64,000 nt of DNA from Elmis aenea (lineage: Eukaryota; Arthropoda; Insecta; Coleoptera; Elmidae), in NCBI GenBank assembly GCA_947652605.1, contig OX393577.1, positions 59,730,108 through 59,794,107 on the forward strand, given 5' to 3'. This document shows positions 10,361-22,827 of the stretch, in pieces (the first letter of the stretch is position 1; the number at the start of each line of letters is the position of its first letter). The position numbers were made by a program, and so were the translations under genes. The notes beneath the pieces are model-generated. The model ran no database searches. It was not told where the DNA came from and was given only the letters and a program-made list of their open reading frames with translations.

Positions 10361-13300
10361 GTGAGTGAACTGCTGTATTTTAATGAATATTTAAATCGGT
10401 TTAGGATTTAACGACTTTTCTAACGCTTCTGATCAAGGTTATAGACTATAAAATACAGTCGAATCCGGACATAAAATGTACAATACCGGTCGTTTTGGGT
10501 TTTTACGAATTTAATTTACTTTAAGTTGAACATTCGATGATCCAATTTCACTAAATCTATTCGATATCCTTAAAAATGCGTTCGAAAAAGTAATAAAATA
10601 ATTCTTATTCAGGTCATCTTTTCAAATGTCGCGTTTATAGTGGAAAAACGAAAACTACATTTATCTGTCTACATATCGTTGTAGCAGGAACCTCTAGCGG
10701 ACAGCTTTGGCAACAATGAGTTAACTTTGCCTTCGCTAGAAAGCGCGATTATAGATTGTTTCACGAGGTAGCTATAAAATCGCCGGCCAAAAATGTTACG
10801 AAAAAGCACTTGTTGATTTAACTGCTATTAGGATTAGAAACTTCATGTTTTATATGTGTTTACTAGTCGTTTATCTTAGTGGGTTGTAATACGATGAAAA
10901 ACAGCATTGAAAAGTTTACTTATGTTAAAGTAACCATTAAACAAAATTATAATATAGCAACAATTTCTTCTTGTGTTATTTTATGAATTTTATTGAAGTT
11001 CTGATATTACAACATTATTATAATAATGTGTATACAAAATGCGGTTTAAGTTTAAATTAATTGAGTCTTTATTTATTGTTCTTAACAAACTATACCTATA
11101 ATAAATTATATTTGGGCAATACTAGTTCCGCGACTTCTTTTTGCTTCATTTTAAAAATTAAAATAAACCAATTGTATATTAATTTATATTTTTTGTAACG
11201 ATATTACATTTAAAAATTCGTATATAGATCCGAAATATATTTTTAACGAAAACAAGTCAGATTTAAAACTTAATAATTTTAATGAATGAAGTACGTTTGC
11301 TATTTGGGCAGATGGTAGTCCATTTTGGTGCACATTATGATTAGTAAGTTCATTTAAAGCTAAAAGTCAATTGTTTTAGGCTGGGATTTATGATGGTAGC
11401 AAAAAATATCAAAATACTAGGTTAAAAAAAGGATGCACAGTAAAACTAGAAATGCAAAATGTAAAATATGTTCAGTACAAAAACTACATTCACAGTAGGA
11501 AAAGATTCTTTGCACAGTAGCACAGTAAATGGTTTTATATGGTAAAATAAAAATTCTGCTGAGTAAAATGTGCAGTGTTAGTTATTTTCAACATTAGGTA
11601 TACCTAATAAATTAACAAAGTATTTTTTTTTGCTTCTTTTAAAATGAAAACAATAAATTCATACAACTCAAAAAAGAACTGCCTAATCACAAACAAAACA
11701 CAATGCAGGATATATTTATTTTAAAAAGTAATAAAAAAAGAATATATCTTGAAATATAATTTAATCAACTTTTATAATTTTTTTTGGCGCCCACTCTTCT
11801 CGTTTGCTCCAGTTGTAGTTATTTTAGCCTCAATTGAATGTTTTACATATTTCAAACACGTATTGCCCTGCCCACCAAATGTATACACTGCATTTTTGCA
11901 CAAATTCAGGACAATTGTAATTACCATAACCATCCGGTTTTCTTCGACATTATTCTTTGGTAATTCTATGGTCCAGATCGTAAAAATAAAAATTATTACA
12001 AAATCTTCATAAGTTGTCTTCAGATTCAAATTTTCAGATAATACAATATTTCTGCCTCCGGTAACATCATTGTATATTATTTTAAGTAATTATTATAGTA
12101 ATTTAAGTAATTATTATAAGTAACCATTTTGTCTTCTTTACAGAGCCTTTTTTTTGTTCTTATTTTTTTTTTAACCCAGTTATAAGCAGAAATCCATGTA
12201 TATCTAATGTTATTGTTGGATACTTCGATATTGTTTTAAATTTATTAGCGTAATCTGATGACCATTTCCAATGCCATAATTTTGAATTGATTTTTGCTTT
12301 GTCTGTTCATCTTTAATTAAACGATTTGATGCAAACAATTCAAAATTGAAAACTATGAGGGAAAAATACAAAATGTTAAAGGTCGTTCGATGATATTTGT
12401 TATAAAACTGTTATTTTAACTACATGAATATTATGAATTTTTTTTCAACAGATCAAGTTAAAAATTGAGGCCCCTAAAACTGTGAGGCCTGGGGCATTTG
12501 CCCCTCTCACCCCGCCCCCTCTGATAAGGCCTGATTATTGGTACTTGGTGCATATTTTGATGTATTTACTGTTCAATGAACCATTTCACTTTGTGTATTT
12601 ATTTTCTTATTCCGTAATTATTATTTTTTTTGCTGGGAATGTACTTTATTTAATGAGAGGATGAATATTTTACTGTGCGAAAAGGTTTTTTGTTATAAAT
12701 GTACCTAATTATTAACTGTAAAGACTTATTATAACTCAATTTAAGAAACTGCGTTTCTAATTTGTTACTGTGCGTTTAATTTTCAGCGTTAAATTTAGTT
12801 TACATACGTAGAACACGCAAAATATAAAATAATAATTTGAAATACATTGAATATATTGTGATCTTTTGGCCACATGGTCTTTCCGAAAAAAAAGGAGCTT
12901 ATTTGTTATTGCTGCATTTAAAATGAAAGTTTGTTTATATGGATTTAACTTAATTATTATCGGTGTTGCAGTTATGAGCTTTTAAACAAGGATTTAAAAA
13001 AATGCAGCGATGCTTTGCAGTTTAATAAAACTTTCATCATTAAAAAGTTATTAAGAACGGAAGATTTTAAGATGTTTTAGACAAGTTTCAGACAATTTTT
13101 AAACATTTGCGTTCAAACTTTAAATTAACGTAAAAATAAAATAATTAAACTCGTTTTCGGTACCAACAAATAGCTTGTATTATTGAAAGGTTCGACTGTA
13201 TCAGCAGATTCGTTTTGTGACATTAAAAATTGTAAAAAACCATTTTTTGACGAGCGGAAATTGGAAATATCAATTTTCAGTACGGGTCAGCGCAATTCTA

Positions 13301-13899
13301 GAGCGGATCGCCTGGTGAACCGTGGGTTATATATAGGTTGTCGATCACTGTTCGACGGTATCGACTTTCTTCCGGTGTGTTGAATTGTAATATTTGACCA
13401 CCAATCATCCGTCCAATAATTTAATCTAGAATTCTGAGACAATACAGTGAGATCGCTGATAAAGTTGTGGAATGATCCTTTTGTTTTTAAGATTATTTGA
13501 ACTCTTATAGGGTAATGCAGAAGTTCAGCGTATCTTTGGCAATTCATTGCCGATGACAATTTTATGCAAAAAGGTTTTTGCTATTCTCGTTATCTCTAAA
13601 ACGCGGTAGGAATCGTATCGTATACGCCGCCGCTTAGGCAAGTCGTGACGAACTGATCTACAAAATATACACGAATATCGGCCTTTCTTGTTCTTCAGTT
13701 CGAAGGTTTTGTTAAAGGAGTTTGTGGGTGGCATATAAATTGAAAATTTTTAATTTTAATGTGTTTAAATTCATTACAATAAATTTCACAGGGCTATAAC
13801 CCCAAAACTCATTTCTTAAAATCTCTTAAAACAAAATGTGTACAAAGTATCGTCTAAATTCAAGATTGACCCATTTTTTCAAATTATCTGTGCATGTAC
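10361..13899. other. AT-rich presumed intron or intergenic sequence
   Basis: There is no firm gene. 12463-12531 has a GC-rich end (ggggcatttgcccctct, then aaggcctg) resembling the terminus of a hAT-type MITE such as the one at 51318. A TATAAAA followed by GC-rich bases lies near 10774. 13260-13740 is GC-richer, has TATATATA at 13328-13335 and two overlapping minus-strand frames (13525-13734 with a CIFC motif; 13287-13559). It may be a regulatory or exon region but is not recognised. Confidence 0.3.
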
Positions 13900-14043
13900 A
13901 GGGTGGACCAAATTCTAATGGGCCGTATGCATAAAAATAAGTGAATACTTATAAGTATTAAGTATAAGTAAAAGTAAATGCGAGATGTGATATGCATAAT
14001 CTTTTACTAGTACTAGGTAGCAAATGCTGGAAAATCATAAGTA

Positions 14044-14982
14044 CAGGGTGGGGCAGAGAAACTATCTTTTTTCAATGGGGTGGTGTGAAGCGAGGGGAGG
14101 TAGTGGAGGGGCGGGAATGGTCTTAAAGGAGAGCGGTATTAGGGAAATTTGTTCTTCAACCTTCCTCAGTCTTAAAATATTTTGGACAAGAGAGCAGCGC
14201 GCGTTTGCCGTCGAAGCTTACTTTTCACGAGGCCACTCGATCATCGCGGTGCAACATGCATTTCGTTAACGTTACGAAATTCCCCCTCAAGGTGCTGTTC
14301 TCCCCCGGGAACCAATTTTATTGTGGGTAAAAACCTTCAGGGGAACTGGAAGTGTGTCCAGCAGAAGATCAGGAGGAAGACGGACCGTTAGAACACCCCA
14401 AAACATCGAGGCAGTTCGAGAGTCAATTTTGCGATCTCCTAGGCGCTCCGCCCGCAAACATGCAGCTGCCCTTCGCTTGTCAGATCGTTCAGTCCTTGAA
14501 AAGATGGATGTAGGCGAAGTATGGTTTCAGTAGGATGGGGCCACGGCCCACACATCGCGAATTTCAATGGGTGGTTTGAGGGAAACCTTTCCCGGGCGGC
14601 TGATATCCATGAAAGGTGACATTCCGTGGCCAGCACGCTCGCCAGATTTAGCCCCCTGCGATTATTTTTTTTGGGGTTACATCAAATCTATTGTTTACAA
14701 TAACCGTCCCACAACCCTGGAAGCCTTAAAAACCAATATTCGTGACGAAATAGCCCGCATACCGGTTGCTATGCTGGAAAGACTTGACAGAAACTTCAAA
14801 AATCGATAAAATCGCTGCATCGACATTAACGGTCGTCACCTTCAAGATATTGTTTTTAAAACTGCACAATTTCAAATTTCCCATGTCATATTACTACTAG
14901 ACAAAAAAATGCAAAGTTTTTATTTTGTAGTTTTTTTTTTTTATTTACCTTTGAAAAAAGATAGTTTCCCTGCCCCACCCTG
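14044..14982 (+). mobile_element. Internally deleted Tc1/mariner-type element, CAGGGTGGGG ends
   Basis: The terminal repeats cagggtggggcagagaaac (left) and its near-exact complement (right) extend over about 31 bases. Each is flanked by TA, at 14042-14043 and 14983-14984. The interior encodes the N-terminal DNA-binding region joined directly to the C-terminal end of the catalytic domain, so the middle of the transposase gene has been lost. The ends share CAGGGTG with the long palindromes at 19978, 23793, 30545 and 59642, all flanked by TA. Confidence 0.85.
14165..14809 (+). pseudogene. Tc1/mariner-superfamily transposase, internally deleted
   Basis: One reading frame runs through the element with only two in-frame stops (TAA 14267-14269 and TAG 14531-14533). 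The first part reads REQRAFAVEAYFSRG and later LLWVKTFRGTGSV, then RRSGGRRTVRTPQNIEAVRE. This is the insect DUF4817-like helix-turn-helix region followed by a GRPR-like linker. After DRSV the frame jumps to the C-terminal catalytic part: WFQ-stop-DGATAHTSR, holding the second catalytic aspartate, then WPARSPDLAPCDYFFWGYIK, holding the third acidic position. The region with the first catalytic aspartate is deleted. It is non-functional, but its close relatives are the natural candidates for mobilising the CAGGGTG-ended MITEs here. Confidence 0.8.
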
Positions 14983-15207
14983 TAAATACTACTAGGTTTT
15001 ACTTAATGATTCAAATATTGTCATGGTTAATCACAAGAAAAGAATAACGTTTGTAACAGTCCATGTTAAAATCATAAATTGATTGTTATTATTAAGAATT
15101 TTTATAATTTTAGATTCAAAACAATAAACGGTGTGTTTTTAGAATTTACTAGGAGTATTATAAACTTTTAGACCAAAATTTTTTCTCAACTAAGTGCCGC
15201 TTAGTAA

Positions 15208-15966
15208 TTGTGCAATGTTTTTTCTTTTTCTTATGCCAGCTCGCCTGATGTCATTCTCTTCGTCGTGTTGGCCTTCCTCCTCTTCGACACTAAGATTATA
15301 GTTAACTTGATCTTCTTCATCGAATGTGTTATCACCTTTGCTACGTTATGGAGTATAAAACAACTTACGGTAACTGACGGAATTATTGCAAACTCTGTTT
15401 TTTGCATGTATTTTGTTGTAATGCTTTTGGACATCATTATCAGGATTCCTGTGTGGTGTCATAATCCACGGAGCGATTCAATATCCCTCGTCGCAATTAT
15501 GACTGCAATCTTTTCAACTAATCCAGATTTTCGTTAACACCCGACTGTCATGAGTAGATACAGCCTGGATTGGTAGCATCAACACTTAAGTAATTCGTTG
15601 CTATCACAAGTAGCTTGAACGTTAATAGAAGGCTTGGATTTTTTATTGATATATTCGTCAGCGTGCTCTGGTGGTCTGAGTATTTCGACGTGTGTATAGT
15701 CTAAAGCTCCTATACAACACGGAAAATTAAATTTTGTCTGCCAATCTCTTTTTGCTTTATCTACTTCACCCATATTTTTTGGAAATTTGATCCAGCCTTC
15801 CGTGAAAGAGGCCACCTCTGGTTTCGTCCACGTTGCCCAAGAATGTTTCTGCCAGGTACTCGAAGCGACGTTTTTTCTTTACTGAATAGTGCACGATATT
15901 GTCGACAATCGTGATTTCGTCGATTTTGAAAGATTTTAAGAGCTTAACTTGCATGAACAACGCCAT
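15208..15966 (-). pseudogene. PIF/Harbinger transposase (HARBI1-like) fragment
   Basis: Minus-strand frames at 15966-15766, 15815-15579 and about 15540-15208, separated by frameshifts and stops, together resemble a Harbinger DDE nuclease. The clearest block is WQTKFNFPCCIGALDYTHV followed by PPEHADEYINKKSKPSINVQ, holding the first catalytic aspartate. A CFILHNVAK piece near 15350 corresponds to the C-terminal LHN motif. The stretch with the second aspartate and the glutamate is missing or unreadable. It belongs to a different subfamily from the intact element at 32239. Confidence 0.75.
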
Positions 15967-16131
15967 GATTAAAACTGATGCTAAAATAAGTACGGTGACA
16001 GGCAGACTTGAGATTGTACTAGTATTTACTAAAAGTTTTAAGTAAATACTCCATGTTATGCATACGGTTTTTAAGTATTTACTGAAAATTAAGTAAATAC
16101 TACTCCTAGTAAATGCTTAAACTTTATATGC

Positions 16132-16440
16132 TTATATGGTTTTCTTTAAACTATTGAAGCCATCTTTCCATAATCTTTCTTCTTCTATTATTATTTTTCC
16201 TTCTTTATTTTTTCTCATATTATTAAAAACTCCAAAGAACAGTTTCTGGTTTTCATTGTAAGCCGTTTTCAGCTTATATCCAAATTCTTCACGATTTTTT
16301 TCTTTTTCCTTGTTTATTCTCTTTACGTTAGCTCTCAACTTCTTATTTTTTACAGTTCTTTCTTTCTTTTGTTTGTAAGTATTTTTTCTTTTACTGCTGC
16401 CTTGACCTTATCATTCCACCACTTCCTGGTAGTGACGATA
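16132..16440 (-). pseudogene. RTE-like LINE fragment (linker between endonuclease and RT)
   Basis: A minus-strand frame reads KWWNDKVKAAVKEKK near 16430-16386. Beyond an in-frame stop at about 16350, which follows kkertvk, it continues into INKEKEKNREEFGYKL and NENQKLFFGVFNNMRK, ending at 16132. This is the lysine-rich linker upstream of the reverse transcriptase in RTE-related ORF2 proteins, the part missing from the 5222-6728 copy. Both ends are truncated, so it is a dead fragment. It is not certain that it belongs to the same family as the first copy. Confidence 0.6.
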
Positions 16441-17337
16441 TGCAAATGGAAATATGGAATAAATAAAATCAAAAATCAATTAATTCATATTCTTGTGTAT
16501 TTCTAAGCACATTTGTTTTGTATTATTAACCCTTCTTTATCTATTCTATGCCTTTTTTGGTAATATACGCATCATAGCACGCCGTGTCTCTTGATATTTA
16601 TAATTGGCACGCAAATATTTTTTGATTTTCTATCACACGTATAGGGATCCTGAAAAACTAACTGGCCTCTAGTTTAAACACTAGAAAAAATAAGCCTTGA
16701 TTAAAAGAACTTGCTATTGAATATAATCCTTGTATTAAAAAAAAACAGTTAATTAACTAAAGCACTCTACCAAACTTTATTGGAGCTTATTTAGGACCAG
16801 TTATGTGGTTAACGTAGACTTTGTTTTTTTCCTAAACGTTTTTCTAAATTAAAACAAACAAGTGTTCAAGATCGCTATCATTAAAATACGGGTAAACTCA
16901 ACAGCAATTTGTCTGCAATAAAAATACCCCCAAGATTATGAGGATTTAACTCATCGTTACGTGATGGTAGTCTGTCTACCTCATTAGAGGCTCTTTAAAG
17001 CGTGGGAGGCTGGGCACAACGGGAGGTGTAACTGGATCAATGCGTCTCGAGTCAGGATCGCTCGACTGCAATTTCCTAGGAAGACTACAACAGCCACTAA
17101 AAACGACTACACGATAATAAAGGGCTGTTAAACGCGAGATGAAAATTCTTTTGTTTTTGATACCTGGCACTTAACAGGTTTTGAGATGAAAGCACTCTTA
17201 GGGTAATGAAATTGTGTTAGTGTGAAACAGGAATAGCCGCAATGAGTTAATCCTATCGATTATTAATTATCAAATTATAAGCACCACTAATGGTTAATGC
17301 AAGTGGCTACTTGCGGTTGTAGGTATTTGCTAGAGCA
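16441..17337. other. Intergenic, GC-richer patch at 16965-17170
   Basis: Mostly AT-rich. 16965-17170 is about 48% GC with a 64-codon minus frame (about 16976-17170) that shows no known domain. It may be the 3' end of an unrecognised retroelement or a host exon. Confidence 0.25.
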
Positions 17338-19817
17338 ACGGTTCTCAAACTGTGCTCGGTGGAGTCGTGGCGCTTCGCAAGAAGCTTTCTGGGCGTAAAG
17401 CTCAAACTAAATTAATAATGCAAACAAATTCAAAACTAAAACTGTGATAACAACTTTAGGATTTATGAATCATGCGTTGTTCGTATTTATATATATTTTG
17501 TGAATTAATTTCATGTTACAATCTACTCAGTTTTATATTGAGTAATAAGTAGATGCGTAAGTTAGATGGTAAGCATGGGGGGGGCTTCACTGACGGCACT
17601 CCACTTCTTATCTAAGCAGGTTTTCTGGCCACTCTTTTTTCAGTCTTTTTTCTACCATTGGTAAATTGGCTAGCTCACGGATGTTCATTGCTGTGCCCTA
17701 TATAGCGGTTTATGTGTTTGATTGCATATGGTTTAATCACATCCATTAAAAAAGGGTGTCCCAACAAGAGCGGAAAATTTTAAATATGGCGCCACTTTTG
17801 CTGTTGTGCTTTGACAGTCAAATCCTTATGACAGTTTGATGGTACTCAGTCCGCCATTATAAAGAATGGATCGCTATTCGACACAACAACGTATTCTCAA
17901 TCTTTAAACATTATTTCAAAAATGGTTAAAGTTTGACTGCAACGATTCGCAAATTGCATCCAATTTTTGGTAATATAAATGTCCCAAGTGCATCAACTGT
18001 AATGAGTATAATCAGAAAATTCGAGGAGACTGGGTCGATTACTGATGTCAGACAATCGACACGTGTTCCTCTAGGCCGTTCAGCAGAAAACATCACGGTT
18101 GTTCGCCAGAATGTCGCCGAGAGTCCGGGAACATCCATTTGGCATCGTGCTCAAGAATTGAAAATTTCAAGAAGCACTATGCAGCGTATTCTCAAGAAAG
18201 ATTTGCGTCTTCATGCCTACAAAATCCAACTGACTTAACAACTTAAGCCTACAGACCATACACAGGAAAGAGAGTTCGTCAATTGGGTCATTGAACAACG
18301 ACAAGTGAACGGTGAGTTTTCCAACAAAATCATCTTTAGCGATGAGGCCAATTTTCATGTTGAAAGCTTTGTAAATAAGCAAAATTGCCGCATTTGGAGT
18401 GACAAAACCCACATGTGTTTCATGAGAAGGAAATTCATCTCAAACGTGTCACTGTTTCGTGTGGATTTTGTGCTAGAGGCATCATTGGACCATTTTTCTT
18501 CGAAGACGCTGCCGTGAGTCCGGGGTATTTCACTTCGTTTTTTATTGGTATGGAGTATCATTTATGGAGACTTTTAGACATGTGCTACGTATGAGTTTAG
18601 TTGAGTTTAGTAGCATATAGTGTCTATCAGGAAGATTTGCCTTTATTTTGTTTAAGAGTTAGTTCTGTGAGCCAGACTTTGCCAAAGGCGTTCGTATATA
18701 ATCGATTTCAATATTGTGCCAGCCTACCACGATAGACAAGGTAGTTAGAAAGTTAAAGTTCGGTTACACAAAGCTCAAAGTATAAGTTAACGCAGCCTTC
18801 AAACAACAATGATGATCCTAAGTTATCAAGAGTTAATCATCTATTGACTTAGCTTTGTAGAGGAGACCGGAGATGAAATTAACTTTTTTTTTGTTTTTAT
18901 TTAATTTCTCGTAGAATTTAAAAAGTTTTTTTACAACAGATTTCATGATAGATTGAACATTAGTCTTCCTTCCAAGATATTTATTTCATATGTTTCGTAA
19001 AGCGTATGCGAGATTTTTTTTCTGTAGTAAGACAGCTGTTACTTCCAACTTCAACGTTGGGGCTAAAAGTAACAATGATTGGGGGTAAGTTGTAACGGCA
19101 AAATAATATACACAGCTCATAAGTAGTGGGTAAATATATTAGTATTCATCAACAAAATTAATATTTGATTCCAAAATACACCTGACGGAATCCACAATTA
19201 ACCACGATTTCAACGTCAAATTGTGTTGCATCTACCAATAACCAACAAAATTTAGAACATAAAAACCCGTGTTGCTTTCATCCGCGGTCTCCCCTAGAAC
19301 AAGACTTTTTTTAAATTAAAAACCAATTATTGAGTTCATTCTTTTGAAACGTGTTTGTGTTTTTGTCATGTAAACCACTTTTAGAGAAAATACAACAAAA
19401 ATTTAATAAATATCAAACAATGTGTCAACTTCTGTTCTAATTATAAATGAAAAACAAGATTTTTCAGTAAGTAATAATAACTAATAAGAATTACAGTTTT
19501 AATTAAAGTCAACTAAAAATCCTATTGTATCTTGATACAAAGCATGTTTATATCAACCAATATTTTGTAATCTGATGAGAAGGTTATAAATATTATACTT
19601 TATAAATGCAAGTAGATCTAGACTCTAGACCATATTGTGGACAATAGGTATGCGCTATTTTTAGCAATTTATTAATAGACGATTGGAACATGTTCGAATT
19701 ATGTGATATAATTTTTAGTTAATATCAATAATTGTTGCATAAAATTTAAAAAGTTCTGTGACAAAGGTAATGTTTGAAAATTCACTGTAACCACAACCAA
19801 AAACGTTTGAGAACCGC
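17338..19817. mobile_element. hAT-like element with nested mariner relic
   Basis: The left end caacggttctcaaactgtg and the reverse of the right end, cagcggttctcaaacgttt, share about 15 bases of inverted repeat of a form typical of hAT termini. The 8-bp flanks (tgctagag and ttctagtc) are only partly similar. No hAT transposase is readable inside. A Tc1/mariner relic occupies 17753-18540. The rest (18540-19790) is AT-rich and unrecognised. Confidence 0.5.
17866..18540 (+). pseudogene. Tc1/mariner-type transposase, C-terminally truncated
   Basis: It lies just downstream of a decayed terminus (gggtgtcccaacaagag at 17755). It starts at ATG 17866 as MDRYSTQQRI and passes through an early frameshift and stops into the main frame 17933-18238. 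That frame gives a helix-turn-helix with FGNINVPSASTVMSIIRKFE, a linker, and SRSTMQRILKKDLRLHAYK. Later frames give FVNWVIEQRQ, then KIIFSDEANFHVESFVNKQN, which carries the first catalytic aspartate (FSDEA), and a final FEDAA-like piece near 18505. The second aspartate and terminal acidic residue are lost where homology ends. The DNA-binding and linker segments are typical of insect mariner relatives. Confidence 0.75.
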
Positions 19818-19977
19818 TGTTCTAGTCTGCAGGCTTATAAGCCTTTATAAGGGTTGAATTTGCCATTTAATTGTTATTTTCATTTTGATGTTCAACATCA
19901 AAAGTTAAACTTTACTGTTGTCCAATTAAACAAAAGGGCAGTAGCGAGTCGTTATTAAACATTGTAGGTGTACTGTA
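19818..19977. other. Short intergenic spacer
   Basis: Nothing is recognised between the hAT-like right end and the first long palindrome. Confidence 0.4.
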
Positions 19978-21183
19978 CAGGGTGGACCAAATTCGAATGT
20001 TTTACGGGGTATCTCGGTTACCGTAATAGATAGCGAAAATCTGATTTCGGTCTCTTGGGCTATTTTTTTGAGAAAATAACGCCTATGCAATCAGATTTTT
20101 TCTATCGGATTCCATTTTGGCACTACAGACGAAAAATGAAATTTCATCATTTTTGAAAATTTGCTATAACTTCTTTATTTATTAAATTAGAACAAAATGT
20201 TACAGAGGTTTATTATACAGATTTTTATGCTTAATTTAAAAACAAAAGTAATTTTTTCTTAGCCTCCTTGACTTTCGAGATATGGAGTAAACTTACACTT
20301 TTTTAAATGGAAACCCTAGTTGGCCATAACTTTATGTGAAAGAGTATTTTTTTACCTTTTCAAAAATATATAGTTTTATATATTTTTTGCAAAAACCAGC
20401 CAAGATATAGCCAATTTTGTAAAAATTCGATCATCAAAGTTAGCCATGATTTCGTAAACAAGTGATGTTTGCAATTATTAAACAACTAAACGTCATTTAG
20501 AAGTAATTTTTTTAACTTTAAAGCAAATCCGTGTATTATTTTGTATTTTATAAACTGTTTATAGTGGTATTGTGAATATGGCTAAATTTGGACTCTTTGA
20601 AAAGTTTAATATGTTAGAATATTACTTTGTAAGTGATAAAAACGTAGCGGTTGTTTCAGAATTTACTTGGCAATGACGTTTAGTTGTTTAATAATTGCAA
20701 ACATCAGTTGTTTACGAAATCATGGCAAACTTTGATGATCGAATTTTTACAAAATTGGCCATATCTTGGTTATTTTTTGCAAAAAATATATAAAACTATA
20801 TATTTTTGAAAAGCTAAAAAAATACTCTTTCACATAAAGTCATGGCCAACTAGGGTTTCCCTTTAAAAAAGTGTAAGTTTACTCCATATCTCGAAAGTCA
20901 AGGTAGCTAAGAAAAAATTACTTTTGTTTTTAAATTAAGCATAAAAATCTGTATAAAAAACCTTTATAACATTTTGTTCTAATTTAATAAATAAAGAAGT
21001 TACAGCAAATTGTCAAAAATGATGAAATTTCATTTTTTGTCTGTAGTGCCAAAATGGAATCCGATAGAAAAAATCTGATTACACAGGCGTTATTTTCTCA
21101 AAAAAAAATAGCCCAAGAGACCGAAATCAGATTTTCGCTATCTATTACGGTAACCGAGATACATTCGAATTTGGTCCACCCTG
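19978..21183. mobile_element. Long palindromic MITE, family A
   Basis: Two inverted arms of about 520 bp (19978 to about 20500 and about 20670-21183) match almost completely around a loop near 170 bp. The outermost bases are cagggtggaccaaattcgaa, and TA lies outside each end within a larger tactgta/tacagta palindrome. There is no coding capacity. The length, TA duplications and CAGGGTG ends indicate a fold-back MITE moved by a Tc1/mariner-type transposase. Confidence 0.85.
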
Positions 21184-21461
21184 TACAGTAAAATATAAAA
21201 AAATGCTTTTGTCGGTAAGTTTTAAATATTTTATATTGTTGACCGCATATTTTATTTGCTTGCCTTTTTTCATATATAACTTTTCAACTGAGCTACTCCT
21301 CCATTTTCAACGCGCATTTATTAAATTTGGATTATTACGTAAAAAAAAATACATTTTAAAGTTAAATACTTTGAACAAAGTTTTTTGTTTGTTTTTTTCC
21401 CAGCGTATCATTGTTGTATAAAACAGTATATTTACCATATAGTCTCTTCTGAAGTACCTAA

Positions 21462-21933
21462 AGGGTAGTTCACACGGTGACATTAGCTTGGCGACATCAA
21501 ATGTCAAGACATCGCTTGACATTCGGTGTCGCGGCACTGAGTGTTCACACGTAATATAATATAACATTTGAGCGTCGCGACATCAAAATAAAAATGGCCG
21601 CTCTTGTAACTGCAGCAACGAGTGTTGTAGAACCACTAATTATTTTGAAGTCGCTATATTCGGGAATAAATTTGTACCATAAACCAGGATATTGTTGATA
21701 ATGCTCTAAAATCGTTGGAGTATCTATTGAGGACATGATAAATTGGAAATCGATGACAAACAAACGTATATTATTTGTCTGTTACGTCAAAATATAAAAG
21801 TATGGTAGGCTTCCGTCAAGTGCCGTACTGTCTATATCGGTGTCGCGGTACCGGCTCGTGACAGCGTGGCATCGCGACATCAGACGACGACATTTGATGC
21901 CACGGCATCTAGTGTCACAGTGTGAACTACCCT
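21462..21933. mobile_element. Harbinger-type MITE with TAA duplication
   Basis: The inverted ends agggtagttcacac...gtgtgaactaccct are perfect for 14 bp and recognisable to about 20 bp. Both are flanked by TAA (21459-21461 and 21934-21936), the 3-bp TWA duplication expected of PIF/Harbinger. Several short cgacatc/gatgtcg-type subterminal motifs lie inside each end. The interior keeps a MADF-like fragment, so it is probably an internal deletion derivative of an autonomous element. Confidence 0.75.
21545..21763 (-). pseudogene. MADF-domain N-terminal fragment inside a MITE
   Basis: The minus-strand frame contains SSIDTPTILEHYQQYPGLWYK, resembling the start of a MADF (Myb/SANT-like) domain, where an acidic-hydrophobic helix is followed by a PxLW motif. 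PIF/Harbinger elements encode such a protein beside the transposase, matching the TAA-flanked ends of the host MITE. The rest of the domain is lost. The identification rests on one motif. Confidence 0.45.
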
Positions 21934-22827
21934 TAAGTAATATAATCAAGTTATACATTTTTAAAATTTGAATATAAAATTCGTCCACTATTTTAAAATC
22001 AAATGTGGCGTTTAAAAGACATAAGAAATTAAATATTAAAAAACAAAGCCGAATTAAGAACTAATAATTATTAAGACAAATAAATGCAGAAGAAAAAGTT
22101 ACCGTACATTATTTCTTAGGAAATTTTAAAATTTAATAAAATAACTTCACAAAAATTGTTATCTAAAGTTTTGTACGGATCAAAAATTGGTTTTAATAGT
22201 AATATTCAGCAAATATTTCGCAGCTTCTTAGACCATGAAATTCAATCAATACTGATAAAAACTAAATCTTGAAATAAAACAAAAAATGTTTTAACTTTTC
22301 CATCACGTAATTTCTAAGTGCTGAAGTTTTAGTCATGTACTAAAATCGCACCCCTCCTTTAATTGCACCCAGTAATGTAGTAGGCTACACTAACACGGAA
22401 CATTGCACCAAATACTGCAAAAATACAATTCTTGTGCTCGTTTAGTTTGGTCACGTATTTTAATACACTACTCTTTTGTATTTTAAGTGGTGCATTATAA
22501 AATGTTTTCGTTAAACAGTGATCCCTAAAGTATTTAAAAGCAATGAAAATTAAATTTTTTTAATGGTAGTGAACGAGTAGGTATCTTATTTTAATTACTG
22601 CACTGACAAAAAAAAACACACTCAAAGACAGATGTCCTATTCAAAGCGGTATCTTTGAAATTCATGATATTAAAAAGTGGTACAAAATCAATATAGGTAC
22701 AAATTTTCATCAGAATATTCGACTAAAGTTTTTGATTAATCTATTTTATAATCATAACGATATAATAGAAAAACATGACTATAATAAAGGGGCATAATGC
22801 TCATTAGAAAAATGTAGCAGGACAAGC
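21934..22827. other. AT-rich intergenic sequence
   Basis: Nothing recognisable. Small GC-richer spots (for example 22345-22400) have no open frame. Confidence 0.45.

Larger units (their letters stand above)
13900..16067. mobile_element. PIF/Harbinger relic with nested mariner insertion
   Basis: The short inverted pair ccgtatgcataa (13923-13934) and ttatgcatacgg (16056-16067) encloses a decayed Harbinger transposase on the minus strand and a mariner element (14044-14982). A second inverted pair, tttactaggagta, lies at 15145-15157 and 16101-16113, so the exact ends are uncertain. Without the nested insertion the element would be about 1.2 kb, an internally deleted derivative. A cagggtggaccaaattc end at 13900-13916 suggests it was itself inserted at the edge of a palindromic MITE. 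Confidence 0.45.
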
